A stretch of DNA of 64,000 bases from assembly GCF_964340395.1 (NCBI RefSeq), contig NC_135556.1, positions 25,635,223 to 25,699,222 of the forward strand. Direction: 5' to 3'. The notes under the pieces were generated by a model, which had not been told where the DNA came from, did no database searches, and saw nothing but the letters and a program-made list of their open reading frames with translations. Source of the DNA: Glandiceps talaboti. Taxonomy: Eukaryota > Hemichordata > Enteropneusta > Spengelidae. Below, one piece after another: positions 24,101-44,621 of this stretch. Each line of letters starts with the position of its first letter. Position 1 is the stretch's first letter. The position numbers and the translations under genes are program-made.

Positions 24101-24386
24101 GGTTAGATGTACAAAAATGAAGTTCAGCGATCATACTATGTTAATCCCCCCCCCCACCCCATAAATGAATGAAGTTCACTTGTTGAGCTTGTGTGACATT
24201 GTGAGATTGTCCCTTATGTAATTACTTTAAATATCACAGACAGGTCAATTCCCTTGTCTGATTATGTCTGTGAAAATATGTAACTCTTCATGGTGTGTTT
24301 TGTTTTAATTTCAGAATGCTCGTATTGAGATAGAGGCTATTGCAGTTCTTGGACCTATCATCGATGTGGATGACCCAAAACTGTAA
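18162..24386 (+). CDS. RIDA: RIDA, reactive intermediate imine deaminase (UK114/HRSP12 family)
   Basis: Coding exons 18162..18226, 21372..21474, 22011..22065, 22699..22767, 23588..23643, 24315..24386 (stop TAA). Phases join cleanly to give 139 aa, against 137 in human. RidA hydrolyses reactive enamine/imine intermediates formed by PLP enzymes to ketoacids and ammonia; it acts as a trimer in cytosol and mitochondria. Visible signatures: AAIGPYNQAVVVD with the conserved Gly-Pro-Tyr, [26 protein letters not shown], and [14 protein letters not shown], whose Arg corresponds to the substrate carboxylate-binding Arg (Arg105 of E. coli RidA). [12 protein letters not shown] closes the domain. The N-terminus is Arg-rich ([13 protein letters not shown]), so mitochondrial import is possible. 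Two further homologous first exons lie in intron 1 (19151 and 20040). A candidate AATAAA poly(A) signal is near 24681. Confidence 0.94.
18543..18653. mobile_element. 111-bp TIR element, copy 2, with 9-bp target-site duplication
   Basis: Ends TAGTCCTGCTTG and AAGCAGGACTA are inverted repeats. The element is flanked on both sides by GTAGTACCA (18534-18542 and 18654-18662), a perfect 9-bp direct repeat. It resembles copy 1 at 17674-17763 in inverse orientation. A 9-bp duplication is typical of Mutator-like elements, but no transposase is present, so the superfamily is a guess. Confidence 0.75.
18731..18806. repeat. Hairpin with repeated arm in RIDA intron 1
   Basis: Three direct copies of GAGGAATTATACTG are followed, after one T, by an inverted copy (CAGTATAATTCCTCC). 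Outer bases (CATGCTTGG / CCAAGGTGCATG) also nearly pair. Confidence 0.85.
19151..19209 (+). CDS. RIDA: Alternative RIDA first exon 1B
   Basis: Encodes [19 protein letters not shown] plus two bases, clearly homologous to exon 1A ([19 protein letters not shown]...). The in-frame donor is AG|GCAAGT, the strong consensus of rare GC-AG introns. It joins RIDA exon 2 in phase as ...[13 protein letters not shown]. The more usual-looking CAA|GTACAA donor two codons later would shift the frame. The ATG context (CACCATGG) is good. Use of this exon is inferred. An isoform starting here would lack the conserved Gly-Pro-Tyr. Confidence 0.6.
20040..20098 (+). CDS. RIDA: Alternative RIDA first exon 1C
   Basis: Copy of exon 1B in the second half of the 890-bp tandem duplication. 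The predicted peptide, CACCATGG start context and AG|GCAAGT donor are identical. It would join exon 2 (21372) in phase. It could be a redundant second promoter or a passive duplicate. Confidence 0.58.
21681..21928. repeat. (TTGA)/(TTGG)/(ATCG) tetranucleotide arrays in RIDA intron 2
   Basis: Alternating blocks of TTGA, TTGG and finally ATCG units. The last, (ATCG)n, is self-complementary and could form a hairpin. Confidence 0.93.
22795..22975. repeat. Degenerate repeat of GGATTTGTA-type units
   Basis: Imperfect copies of GCAAGGTTTTAAGAAATGGG and GGGATTTGTA(T/C) between RIDA exons 4 and 5. Confidence 0.65.
23083..23416. repeat. About 38-bp minisatellite in RIDA intron
   Basis: About nine units containing GGTATGTATGGCTCAGATTGG with variable spacers. 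Confidence 0.88.
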
Positions 24387-25153
24387 CTCTTACACTTTGT
24401 ACAAATCACATAAGGCCAAAAAAAGAAAAAGAATTGTTTCTGGTCAGTGCACGTATCACTTCAATACCCTCGTGTCAGTCTTTTCATGTTTGTCCAGCCC
24501 ATGCAGACTGCAGATCCGGGGGAAACACAAAAATAACCTGCCCTTCTTCAGTGAAGACAACTGCAGAGCCAATCATGAACAAGCAAATGACATCTGCCCC
24601 ACATACACGCTTGCTCTAAAGTACTAAAAAAAAAACAGTAACTACCATAAAATAGTCGATTAAGTGACAGGTTTGTTGAGAATAAAAAATGACAAATTTT
24701 CACGTTGTCACACCACTTTAGACAAACTGTCCTGATCAGAAACAAGTCTTCTTTTTTGGCCTAAAATGCTAATTTTTGTAATAGTTTAGAGTCTTGTCTT
24801 TATAGAGGGATAAAGACATCTAAGGATTCATTCCATCATGGAAGTAAATTGTAAATGATTGGTATAGTTTCTTCAAGGTTGAAAATAAACTGATTTCCAG
24901 CCCAAAGTAAGATTTTGTTTTTTCTGTGTTTTCTCTGATTGTATGTATGCATTCTCTTGAAGTCAAATATTTCATTGTGGTGAGGCAGTGGAATGTTTCA
25001 GTTCCATGTGATTTAATTTTCATTCAGCCATTACACACTTATTTAATGTTTAATGATAATAATAATTATATGGTGTTAAGTGTACTGATCTCAAACTACA
25101 TCTGAACCAATTTATAATCTTGAATGTTCATACTTATGAATTTTGACTGTTGT

Positions 25154-25257
<104 letters not shown>

Positions 25258-25755
25258 GGTGAATGTATTCTTTACATAACAATCCAGATGTAAGCAGACA
25301 TACATAAAAGGTAGAACATATAAGGTCAAGATAAGACATATCACACTGGCCTCTTCAGAAATACCAATGATAGGGTCATAATGTGATTGACTACATGTTA
25401 GTATAAGGCATGAGAACACGCCCAGCACTGCTGAAGATGGTCAGAGAAGGACAGACCTAGCACTGCCCTTAATTGACAAACAAAAGAGGTCTTATAAAAG
25501 CATGTCGGCATTGGTGAGTTGTGCTATTTGAGAAGGAAATAAGGACATATTTACAACGTATTGACAATATTGAAAACATGTTTATTACAGTTAAAAGAGT
25601 TATACAAATATGTTGTACTGACTTCGCAACCTGTCAACTGTTCTTACAACTCATCTTTATCCAAATTTCTATTTCCATATCACCTACACAGTCACTTTTC
25701 TGGCTGCACAATTTATGTCACCAGCAAAACATTGGCTATGAGTTTTTTAAAAGGA

Positions 25756-25922
25756 GAAAGTGCCATGACAGTGAAATTTATATATAGGAGAAAGTGCCAT
25801 GACAGTGTAATTTCAGAGAAAGTGTCATGACAGTGTAATTTCGGAGAAAGTGCCATGACAGTGTAATTTCGGAGAAAGTGCCATGACAGTGTAATCTCGG
25901 AGTAAGTGCCATGACAGTGTAA
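25756..25922. repeat. 28-bp minisatellite, about six copies
   Basis: Units of the type GAGAAAGTGCCATGACAGTG plus TAATTTCG, the first copies more diverged. Confidence 0.88.
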
Positions 25923-26459
25923 CCTGTAGTAATACTGGAAGACAAATCAAAGTAAATTCTTGTATAATGATCAGTTCCTCATAGAAGTTGATATCATTAT
26001 AAAATAAAAACAAAATACAATAGATGAGTCTGTATGATATGTAGGAAGTTATACAGAATGATATAGAAACTGCAACGTCACTCTGTAAAATGATTTGAAA
26101 TGAAACTTGAGTTGCCAGAGGTTTTGTATGTTGAAGTATGCCAATTAGTGCATACATGGTTGGATACATCGAAATGTATGACATAACAGCAAATGAACAT
26201 GTTATGTCTTTACTTTCAACATAGTAACACTTACCCCTGCAAAAATAATACAGCACAATCAAAAGCAGTTAGCTGAGTACAAACTTGGTTAAAGAGGTAG
26301 GGTATCACCTAATATACTTAACTATCATTTGTTGTTCACGTGTCATTTTTCCATTTGTTCACGAACTTGTTGAGTATTTAGTCGAAATTATTTTCCAGCA
26401 TACTTTTGTCTCAGATAAGTCGGGCAAGTGTTGTTAGTATTCATTGTGCAATACCCCCA

Positions 26460-26840
26460 CCCCACCCTGTCTTTACATCATGTGAATACCTCCACCCCAC
26501 TCCACACTCTTTTACATCATGTGAATACCTCCACCCCACCCCACACTCTTTTACATCATGTGAATACCTCCACCCTACCCCACACTCTTTTACATCATGT
26601 GAATACCTCCACCCTACCCCATACTCTTTTACATCATGTGAATACCTCCACCCTACCCCACACTCTTTTACATCATGTGAATACCTCCTCCCCACTCCAC
26701 ACTCTTTTACATCATGTGAATACCTCCACCCTACCCCACACTCTTTTACATCAAGTAAATACCTCCACCCCACCCTATCTTTTACATCATGTGAATACCT
26801 CCACCCCACTCCACACTCTTTTATATCATGTGAATACCAA
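26460..26840. repeat. 39-bp minisatellite, about ten copies
   Basis: Unit around TACATCATGTGAATACCTCC followed by ACCCTACCCCACACTCTTT. Since 39 is a multiple of three, both strands show spurious open frames. Confidence 0.92.
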
Positions 26841-28576
26841 ATAGCAGGAATGACTGTCATTCTGACGTCATCGCGTCTTATCTGCATGTGAAACTGATCA
26901 CACTTTTGATTTCCCGTCATTCATCTGACAACTCCAAATATGGATAGACACATCAGGTTGCGAAGGTACAGAGTAAAAACAGGCACAATTTGACAAACAT
27001 CGACATTTTCGTTCATAAGAATTCTTACAATACAAAGTCGAGTTAATTATCACTTAGCATGCTATGAGGACCTAGTACCATATATTAATACGTACAACTA
27101 GTAAGTTTAAAACCATGGTATAATTGTACAGTGATATCATCAATTCTAGGAAAGGGAAACTACTCACCAAATCTACTTTTACAATTTGTTCATCTAAAAG
27201 GTAAAGTCACTTGAAATATACAGAATTTATAAATACCACATCACATGCAACAGTGATCTCTGACTTCCTATATCTTTCGTCTTCTTTTTTTTCTTTGGGC
27301 CCTCATTTTATTTTCCTTATCAAAACAAATATACATGTACAAAAACATCTTAAAAGTGTTTCTCTTCGGACATTTTACCTCTAGTGGTCGGACAGAACTC
27401 TTCTGTAGTTAAGTTACCAGTATCTTTCAATGTATTGGCGTCGAATTCTTGGCTACCCTAAAACAATGAACTGTTTTCATTGGAAGGTCAGGTACATTTT
27501 CAGTTTATCGTTTCAATAAATACTCACTGAACTTTGTACTACTGATAGTTCTTACGCCATTTTGAAATCCGTTTGAGTGTATGTTCCTACTACAATGTAG
27601 ATGTACGGCGATTTCTAATGCCATACTGCACACTATGTGTTGTGATTGGAATATACCAAACTCTGTCAATGCTCTCATGTGCACCAAACTAAAGTCCAAG
27701 TGCACCACTTTATATTTTAATGTCAGACAAGATATAAGGCTCATATCACCCAAGAATTTTGATATAAAGATGGTGAGTAATCTTGTTTTAGTGACATTTT
27801 CAATGAACTGACCAATGTGCCAAATATTATATGTTTTTTTGATTGCTAAACTATGGAGATGTGATTCCGTCGATTAACAGACTTGTAATTTAGTTTCCAT
27901 GGGATTAATAGGACAGTGATCTTAACCTATAGAGTATCAGATTACTAACTCATTAAAATGTCATTTAGCTGGATAATTCTTATAGTGACGGTACCAGCTG
28001 AACCAAATATATGTAAGCCTTACAAAGACGAGATCGTGCCGTGTATAACTAACTAACTATAACAGAATCTTGTAACAATCGCTGTAGTCTGCACTACGGA
28101 GCGCATTAAGTACAAGTTATGAATCTTGTCTGGTCGTTCTGATCTTCACGTTGTATTGTATAGGTAGCTACGTTGTTTCTTGGGGCGTGACAGGTGCAAA
28201 CATCCTATCACGTACAGGCTGAATGCAACAACCGAGGCTCAGGATTCGTATATATGTAAGTGACGACTGTGACCCTCTGAATGATATGACTATGGTCTTC
28301 AATATCATGCAGTTTTAAAATTTGGTTACATATGTATATATACAAATATGTCAAATGCTGACGTTTATGGAAATAGTTCAAAATAAGAAATTTCTGATAT
28401 TGTTTTATTTCGAAGAGTTACAAACTATGATTGGTTGATGCTAAACTCATGTATTTCCTGAGACCAAATCTTCCAAGTGGGAATTATTACTTAAAGTTTG
28501 TTTTTGAAAAAAATGGGATATCTCTGATATCTCCCACGGCTGACGTATTTGTTTATTTGTAAGTGGTATTTGTAGT

Positions 28577-28790
28577 GGTATAAAATTATATCATTTGAAC
28601 AACTGATATAGAATTACAAGACATTACAAATAGCAGTGTCTTAAGTACACCCGTCATAGCCACAATACTTGGCATTTGTAAGCGGTATAAAATTATATCA
28701 TTTGAACAACTGATATAGAATTACAAGACATTACAAATAGCAGTGTCTTAAGTACACCCGTCATAGCCACAATACTTGGCATTTGTCATT
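28577..28790. repeat. 107-bp direct tandem duplication
   Basis: GGTATAAAATTATATCATTT and the following bases recur at 28684 nearly unchanged, ending in CACAATACTTGGCATTTGT in both copies. Confidence 0.9.
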
Positions 28791-29484
28791 AACAACTATG
28801 TTAAAAATACATGCATATATAGATAGTGCTCACACGCGTTTAAGTTGACATACATGCATGCATATAGATTAGTACTCACACACGTTTAAATTGACGTTTA
28901 TGACGTAAACGTATAAAAGTTTAAGACACATTGACATCATAAATATATGATTCACGGTGGATATGACATTTTGTACAATATTTAAGTATTTAAGATAAAA
29001 CCATAGAAATGTTTTCCTTGATATGTTGTGTGTGTACGGAACTGGAATGGTTGATTGTGGAATTGTCGAAGTTTTGATCAATCTTCCTATATATACGTCA
29101 AGTTATTCATCAAATCTCTCCATTCCTTGTACAATAGTAATTCAGCAAGGAATGTGAATATTTCGAACTATCATTTTGACATAAGAAGTTTCAATAATCC
29201 AGTGTTATGTTTATATCTAGAACGTTTCAGTGCATGTATTGTCCTCGTTTGAAAGTGAAGGCATATTCGTAATTCAGCGATTAATTTACAATAATTATCA
29301 TCGTTAATAATTTACGATAATTATCGCTAATGATAGCGAAACCTTGTGTTGTAACCTCTATTCGGTAACTTCAATTGTAAACCAATGTCAAACACATTGA
29401 CAACATCAATATCTCGGACTGAGCAGCCGCGTAAGATCACAAGAGTGGAATCGCTATCCCTATTGTTGTTATAATTACTCATTC

Positions 29485-29608
29485 AGTTGTTGTTGTTGTT
29501 GTTTTGTTTTGTTGTTGTTGTTGTTGTTGTTCATATAGTTGTTGTCATCGTCATTCCTGTTCTTGTTGTTCATATAGTTGCCGTCGTCGTCATTCTTGTT
29601 GTAGTTAC

Positions 29609-29672
<64 letters not shown>

Positions 29673-29705
29673 GGTGGTGGTCATATAGTTGTTGTTGTGG
29701 TGGTG
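29485..29705. repeat. (TTG)n and (GGT)n arrays
   Basis: Interrupted TTG blocks, a long pure TTG run and a GGT run, just beyond the M6-B 3' end. Confidence 0.93.
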
Positions 29706-29988
29706 ACAGTAGTACATGAAGTAGTAGTCATGTCATCACCACTGCGTTGGTAGTTGTCGTTGTTAAAATAGATGCTGGTGTACATGTGTTTCCCAGTTGC
29801 CATGGGAATGGCTGATGAACATAACATAGACAGAACGCACACCATCGTTCCCTCATTACACTCTCAATGACAAATAAGTGATAGACTATATGAATGAGAA
29901 GACATTAGTTAATGAGTCACCTACACACACTACTAACAAGAACAATACAACGAGAGATGTAAGCGTGTAGGTGTCTACATGCAACCAT

Positions 29989-37232
<7,244 letters not shown>

Positions 37233-37669
37233 CTCAGACGACTAGAATCCTTCTAGTGGTCTGAGCTTTCACAAATTGGTAGTATGCCTCATTTGTATAG
37301 CATACACAACGAATCATATATACATATAAGTCATTGTACAAATAGAAACGTTGCTGTGGACACTTGCCGTGTTCATTTAGTTTCTTGGTTCGGAGCGCTC
37401 ATACACCCCCGGGGGTCGTACAAGAAATAAAAAAAACAACTTCCAATAGGTTACAGCAATTTGTTCTGTCAATACTAGAGACTCCTATCTATAACGACAA
37501 GCGCATAATAACCCATTATTCATTAAATTAATTGTTCTTTTTTTTCTTTACTCAAGCTTAGGGTATTTCTTGTACAATGTCCGTATTTCTGGGCTCCCTT
37601 GACGGTACAGTGGTTGATTTTTGTAACATAAAGTCCAATTATATAAACTCCTATAGAAGTCGTCATTTG

Positions 37670-37935
37670 TATGGTACATGTTTTATCCTCATTCGGTTGC
37701 CCTGTATATGTTGCCCTATACCCATTAGGTTGCCCTGTGCCCATTAGGTTGCCCTATGCCAATTAGGTTGCCCTATGCCAATTAGGTTGCCCTATACCCA
37801 TTAGATGATCCTATTCCTACAGGGTTGCCATATTCCTATTGGGCGGACATATTTTGATGCTTTACTCCCTTTTTTGTCATATCCCCATTGATAGGGTTTC
37901 CACATTCTACAGGGATATCCCATTCCTGTTGGGAT
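37670..37935. repeat. About 20-bp degenerate repeat (GGTTGCCCTAT-CCATTA)
   Basis: Roughly ten units, the middle ones nearly identical, upstream of the proximal M6-B first exon. Confidence 0.82.
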
Positions 37936-40114
37936 TAGGGTTAACCAGAACCACGAGTATGCATAGGGGCGTGTAATATTTCTTAGATTGTTGTTTTCCT
38001 GGTCTACAGACTAATATAAATATAACAACCTTTTGACTATATATTCCTACCTGTAAGGAAAAAATTATCAACTAGTATAGTGATTGATACATTTGTAGCA
38101 GCAGGATTCGTACGATATTTTCCTAAGAAAACGGCAATCCGGGGCGGCAATCTAAGCAATAATACGTGCCCCTGTGCGAGTATGTAAATGCTGTAGAAGA
38201 TAAAGTCGGTCGTTGAGCTAACTTGTTATGGCAATTATCATTATTGTGAACTTGACTGCATAATTTCATCCTAAACATTGTGTTGTTGCGATAACTATCC
38301 AATTTATCGTGTCTTTAAACACACGTGTATTGATAAATTCGTTAAATTGTGTTAAAAGGTTCGTCGTGCTAAACAGCTTTCGTGATGTCTGTAAACAGCT
38401 GTAATAATTAGGATTCAGGGACATAGACAGAATGGAATCCTAAATACATGTATATTGATTTGGTTGAATTAGTTCAGGGGCAATTGCACAACTATAATGA
38501 ATCTATTGGATTGACTTTATTAGCCGTGTAAACAAGAAACTGTACTTAGTGTGTATAACTGTACCCGTTTCCTTGGTGACGGCTTGGATGGCTACTTGAT
38601 ATCATATGTCATTAACGTCGTAAATGACATGCATTGTATTGTCTTTATTTCATATTTATTGATGCGATAATATTTTCGCTGTAAGTAATTACTGTCGGTT
38701 GTCATAATTGAAGACTAAAAATAACACAGCAGTCAGTAAGCTGTAATGTGTTATCACGTTCCATCCCACGTCAAGAGAGCTTGCATTGTGTGATTACCAT
38801 TATCCTGTCTGTCTAGAAATGTGTATACTTTGCCATATATCTGCAGCAACTCTAAAACATAACATCATGCTAGTTAATTGCATTATGGGATTGCAGACAC
38901 AACACACTACCCGCTGTCTGTCAAGTGACAGTGTCGTGACCCCTAATATGACCTATGTAAAGCTTAATCAACCAACCACAGGCAAGTCATTGCCACTCAC
39001 GTCCCTGTTGTTGTTTTTTTGAAATTGACATGCACATCTAACCGTACTGCACTCCATACCTGGGTACTATGCATACTATAGTATTTAAAGACAACGACGA
39101 TAGCGATGCAGTAGACGTGTATAACATCGATCGAAGACGACATTGCAATTACAATTTTTGCAATTGCAATTTTGTTAATAAAATTCGATAAGCTAACTTT
39201 GATAATGAGATATTATTTTTTTTAATCAGTGAAATAGCGGATACATTTGTAAAGCAGGAAAAAAAAGTATATGCATCGGGGGAAATGACATAGTGATTAA
39301 TACATGACGGTGTATCGTTGGGCTTGCAAATTCAGCAACATCGATGAATAATTCATATTCAAGGTCGTATAACAATATAATAGCGATGCTTTATTGCTGT
39401 GGTTGAACACCAAGCGATTAAAATGGAAATGAAGACAACAATTTATGTATCTAGTGTGCTTGCAAAATCTAGGCTTATTTCGATTAATTACACGGAGATG
39501 CGTTGCTCCAAAAGGTGGCCATAATGGTGCGAAAGACTGCAAGCATTAACGGTATAGAAATAACGTCCCCGTAATCAGCTGCCCTGCACTAGCGCTACGC
39601 ATAAACATCCCCATCCACTTCTATAATGAGCACAATGATTATGATGATGACGATGGTGATATGCTGATTTCAAGGTGTGTCTGCTTCCTACAAAATACAG
39701 TCTTACATTGTCTTCTAACTAAAGAGTAAGACTTCAACTGTACATTGCACTGTCAAATACTACGCCTACACTTCACTTAGCCCTGGGTCAAATTTTAAAA
39801 AATCATATTGCAATTAGGCAGCGTCAAATACCCATTGGATTGCGATCCATAATACGACCTCTCCTGAGCAAAACCGAACAGTCTGAAGCCCTGCAAGAGA
39901 GAGTACATACATCGCTATGCTTGTAATGACTACTATTTGCTTTGCAAAATGTTGTATGTGAGAATGGATGTGAAATACATCTAAATCAACCCTGATATTA
40001 TTGGGATATAAGTCCATACATATTGTATCATACATTTAGTGAGTACTTGAGAGTCAACACAGATATAGCTTCAGTATTAGAAGAATAACATCAAAGAGGA
40101 ATAATATCAACTTA

Positions 40115-40118
40115 CACA
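40115..40118 (-). CDS. Candidate alternative first coding exon of M6-B
   Basis: On the minus strand the sequence ...CTCTGACGAAATGT|GTAAGT has an ATG at 40116-40118 followed by one base and a strong donor. Spliced to the M6-B exon at 34646 it reads M-S-KCECWKNRCCQC in phase, giving a short N-terminus. Vertebrate and fly M6 genes also make N-terminal variants from alternative first exons. Only four coding bases are involved, so this rests on donor strength, phase fit and position. Confidence 0.5.
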
Positions 40119-41621
40119 TTTCGTCAGAGGTAGATTTTCCACAGATCTCAGAGTTATCCTCCTCGGTAACCGAATGGCTTCAATGGAATCCGTATCGTCA
40201 AGCTAACGTATATGTAATTATTATGCCTCTTCTATTGTAAACATATTTCTAAGGAAAAATTTTGCAAAAAAAAATATGGGGACGAGACGCGTAGTCGATC
40301 AGGAAACAGGAGCTTGCAAGTGATGCATGAAGTCTTTATGCTAATTTATCAATTGCAATACTGTCGGAAGAGAACACTGTGATAGCTAAGACGAATATCA
40401 ATGTATTTGTTTCGTTTTTGTTTTCAATGGCAAGGGAATAGAAACCAAATGCCAAATTTTAATTTAAAAAATAGTCTATTTATGATTGATATATATAGTA
40501 TATTTATGTATTTGCTTTATTAGAGTATCTCCATGAATTACACCTTGTTATACATCCCTACAGTATGTTAGCTTTGCCCAGTGCCTAACCAATCAGAACG
40601 CAGCAGTTAAATTTCTGCACAGAATACAAAACAGAGAAAGGCGTTGTAGTACAACTGCAGCGTACCTACTTTGTACAATAACATGTAGTGCTATATACGG
40701 TGAAGTGGAACACAGTGTACTACAGTGTTTTCATATATTATACACTGTGTACCCAGGATATATATGTACACTGATCATTGTGAACAGTTTTAAACTCTAG
40801 ACTAGTGTACATGCTAGGATATACAAGTCTTATATCATGTATCCCACTTCAAGTAACTCGAATGTCATAATTAATGGCAAATAGATTATTTCAAAAGAGT
40901 ATTTGAAAATATATACGCAGCTCAAGGACAAATAGATATAATTCAATAAACTCAACAAGAATCACTCGATAAATCTGAAAATAATATTTTTATCATTTAC
41001 ATTCGTATAGATAGCTACATCATACGAAAATATTACTACACAACAAATATGTGTTGTTGGAATAAAAACGTACCCACGTAGTAAAAATGATGCTGGTTTT
41101 GCATTAAGAGCAACTTATTAAATTCAACAGCCTTAGAGAATATAGTTATTTTAAACGCTGCCAGTGTGCCAAGGTCATCGTCTTTTATTATCCCAATCAT
41201 CCATTACTATTTGCATCAAGAAAAGCCATTCATCAATGTCTTATTAATGCAAAGTTAACCCAAGGCCTTACATTTCTATAGCAATGTGTATCTCAGTGGT
41301 AATCATCAAAGAAAACACAAACAAAGACACACTCTACATGTTATGTATTATATAGAGATGTGAATTCGTCAGGGATTTCAACAATACATGTATGCACTGT
41401 CAATTTTGGGTTTACGTTCCTAGTTTCCGACTTCATGTTTGTGAGCTCTACGTCATGATTTATTAAATGTTCTGGTAGGTCAACGACGTACCATGAATAT
41501 GTTATCAAACAACTATCGGTTTCACTACAACAATATACAGCTTGATCTGTCAAACCCAATTTCTAAATCATTACTTTTGGTTCAATCATGCATTATGCCA
41601 GGTGTTTCCTTTGTTATTATA

Positions 41622-41755
<134 letters not shown>

Positions 41756-42308
41756 GATATAATATAATACGAGAATTCTTTCATTATATTTATGATGCTG
41801 TGGATGATTATCAGCGGACAGTACCGTATCCATGGTGATCAGTTTATACCATCCTCGCCTGAGATTCTTCTTTAGTTTATGATTTGATGAGGTGGTTACC
41901 ATTTATATTGACGATGTAAATATACGATTGTAATTTGTATTATTGAATCACTGCCTACACAGTATAGTATTCATGTACAATGATTGCATAACGGATAAGT
42001 ACACATACATTCTATGTGATGTTATGACGAATGTGACCTCATCTTCTGTACGGTGACCTACTCACTTCGCAGGTAAAGTATTCGTCAAACCCCAAGTGAT
42101 AACTTGCAAAACGTAAATTGCTATTCTGATTAATATTAATCATACAAAGATTGGAAAATGGATAGTCAACACCACCATTGTTATGTTTATATACAAAACT
42201 CTCCATTTAGATTTAAATATACTGTAATTGACTGACGTCTTGTGACAGTTCACAAGGAAGAATGAACTCTAAAACAAATATCATTACATGCATCGGAATG
42301 ATTTCAAA

Positions 42309-42389
42309 ACTCTACTCTACTCTACTCTACTCTACTCTACTCTACTCTACTATACTCTACTCTACTCTACTCTACTCTACTCTACTCTA
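42309..42389. repeat. (CTCTA)n pentanucleotide array
   Basis: About 16 units with a single ACTAT variant. Confidence 0.95.
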
Positions 42390-42714
42390 TATTTGTTGAA
42401 CAGTTAATTGCATTGCAAAGTTTATACGTAAACTATTACGTTATCGGCTCACATATAAGCTATATTTTAATATTAGGTTTGAGTTCAGTTAATAAAAGTG
42501 ATGGTGAAGTATGGTGATGTAAGTAGATACATATTTTTAATATGTATCAAATATTTAAACACAAAAACGCACATACTGTGTTTGTGTGCCTTGAGGGCAT
42601 TACTCCAACTTTTATATCGTTGTAAACCACAAACCTCTTTATATGTGACACCGTTAAAGACGTATCGTAAGTTGTGTCAGTTATAACAACACATTCGCAT
42701 AATGTTTCAATGGC

Positions 42715-42960
<246 letters not shown>

Positions 42961-43198
42961 GCTAGATGTTGATGATATGAATATACTGTTGTCTTTAACA
43001 TGTCGTAAAAAGCCATGCTCATGAATGGAACGTTTTTGGTAGCGGGCCAGTTACTTGTATATTGTATTATTGATTATTTGACACCAGAATAATATCTAGC
43101 CTACCACTGGGAATAAACAACAGTGTTGACTGAATAACCCTGCCGTTACAAATAGTAACTGATTATTCGAACTTCAATACATGTAATACCACCTTGCT

Positions 43199-44580
43199 AT
43201 GTCTCAAGCAATCAAACTTACTACTGGAGCATTGATGCCAAGCATTGGTCTAGGTACGTGGAAGGTAAGGACTAAACTTGTCTTCAGTTGCTTTTTGTTT
43301 ACATCATTTGGTTGCCTTAGTTATCACTAAGTCAGAAAGAATCTAAACTCTTTTTTCTACATCTACACTAGCAGCATATTTTACTTTGCCGTGAACCCAA
43401 TTAACACTGCCCAATGCCTTTACTTGCCAAATATTGAACCAACTTGAAGGTTACTGTACAACTTCCTGTATACATTAAAGCAGGTGTTGAATGTTTAATA
43501 AGAAGGGGTTACCCTTCTGTTTGAAAGTACATTATAAAGGTAGCAAAGGAAAGTCAAGAAAAAAGTTCCATCAGCACTGTAACCAAATTACCCTTGCAAC
43601 TTCACTCGCCGAAGTTTGATGACGCTTCTGATGTTGCCGACTGGTCGGCCTTTTTCCGCCAGATAGACATAATGTATTTTGAAAATAAAAGCTTATTGAT
43701 ACACACCACTCATGTTACTGGCTATGTTTTGTGTGAAGACTATTTATTAACTAGATACGGTGACCTTACTATTTGTCATTCAAATTAAGTAAAACAATTC
43801 AGAGATTTTTACACCCCATGTTATTTTTTATCACTGAATTTCATGATCAAATCAACCTATGTATGTTTGAAGTGATGAACGACAAGTGAAATCAACCTCC
43901 CTCCCCTATAACTTAATTATTCAAGGTTGTAGTGGTTATAAGTTGATTGAACAACATTGTAAAGCTGCACTAGCTCCAACTGGAACGGTTGTTTGTTTGT
44001 TTGTTTTAAATTTCTCTTAGATATACCATAGTTGGTATATCTAAGGATATACCAACTTACTCATAATATTGTACACCGTAAACAGTATTGCATCACCTAT
44101 GGGTAATGTATTTTTGTAGCTGTATACACGATAAATAAAATCAAATGAATTTTTGAGTCCACACCTAAAAATCAGCGCCCTCAACGGTGATCCTGATTTC
44201 AGTCTGTGTCTGTACCGTGTGTATGGATATATCTACCCCCAATTAACATGTACAATGTCTAATTATTGGTATTTTAACAATTTTTATTGAATATATTGTG
44301 GTTTTCTGATCAAAAAATGATACTCCAGTTACATATTGTATATATTGTTTTTCAGTCTAAACAAGGAGAAGTTGGCCACGCTGTGAGTACCGCTATTGAT
44401 GTGGGTTATCGCCATATTGACTGTGCATTTGCATATCAAAATGAAGAGGAAATTGGGAAAGTCTTACAGGAAAAGTTCAACAAAGGAATTGTTAAAAGAG
44501 AGGATATATTTATTACCAGTAAGGTAAGACGAGGGAATTTCGAAATATGTAGAAAAGCCAATACAAAGTTTCTCGGATTC

Positions 44581-44621
<41 letters not shown>

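Noticed and set aside
26406-26920. Frames of 138-161 codons on both strands
   Set aside because: The 39-bp repeat at 26460-26840; not supported outside the repeat.
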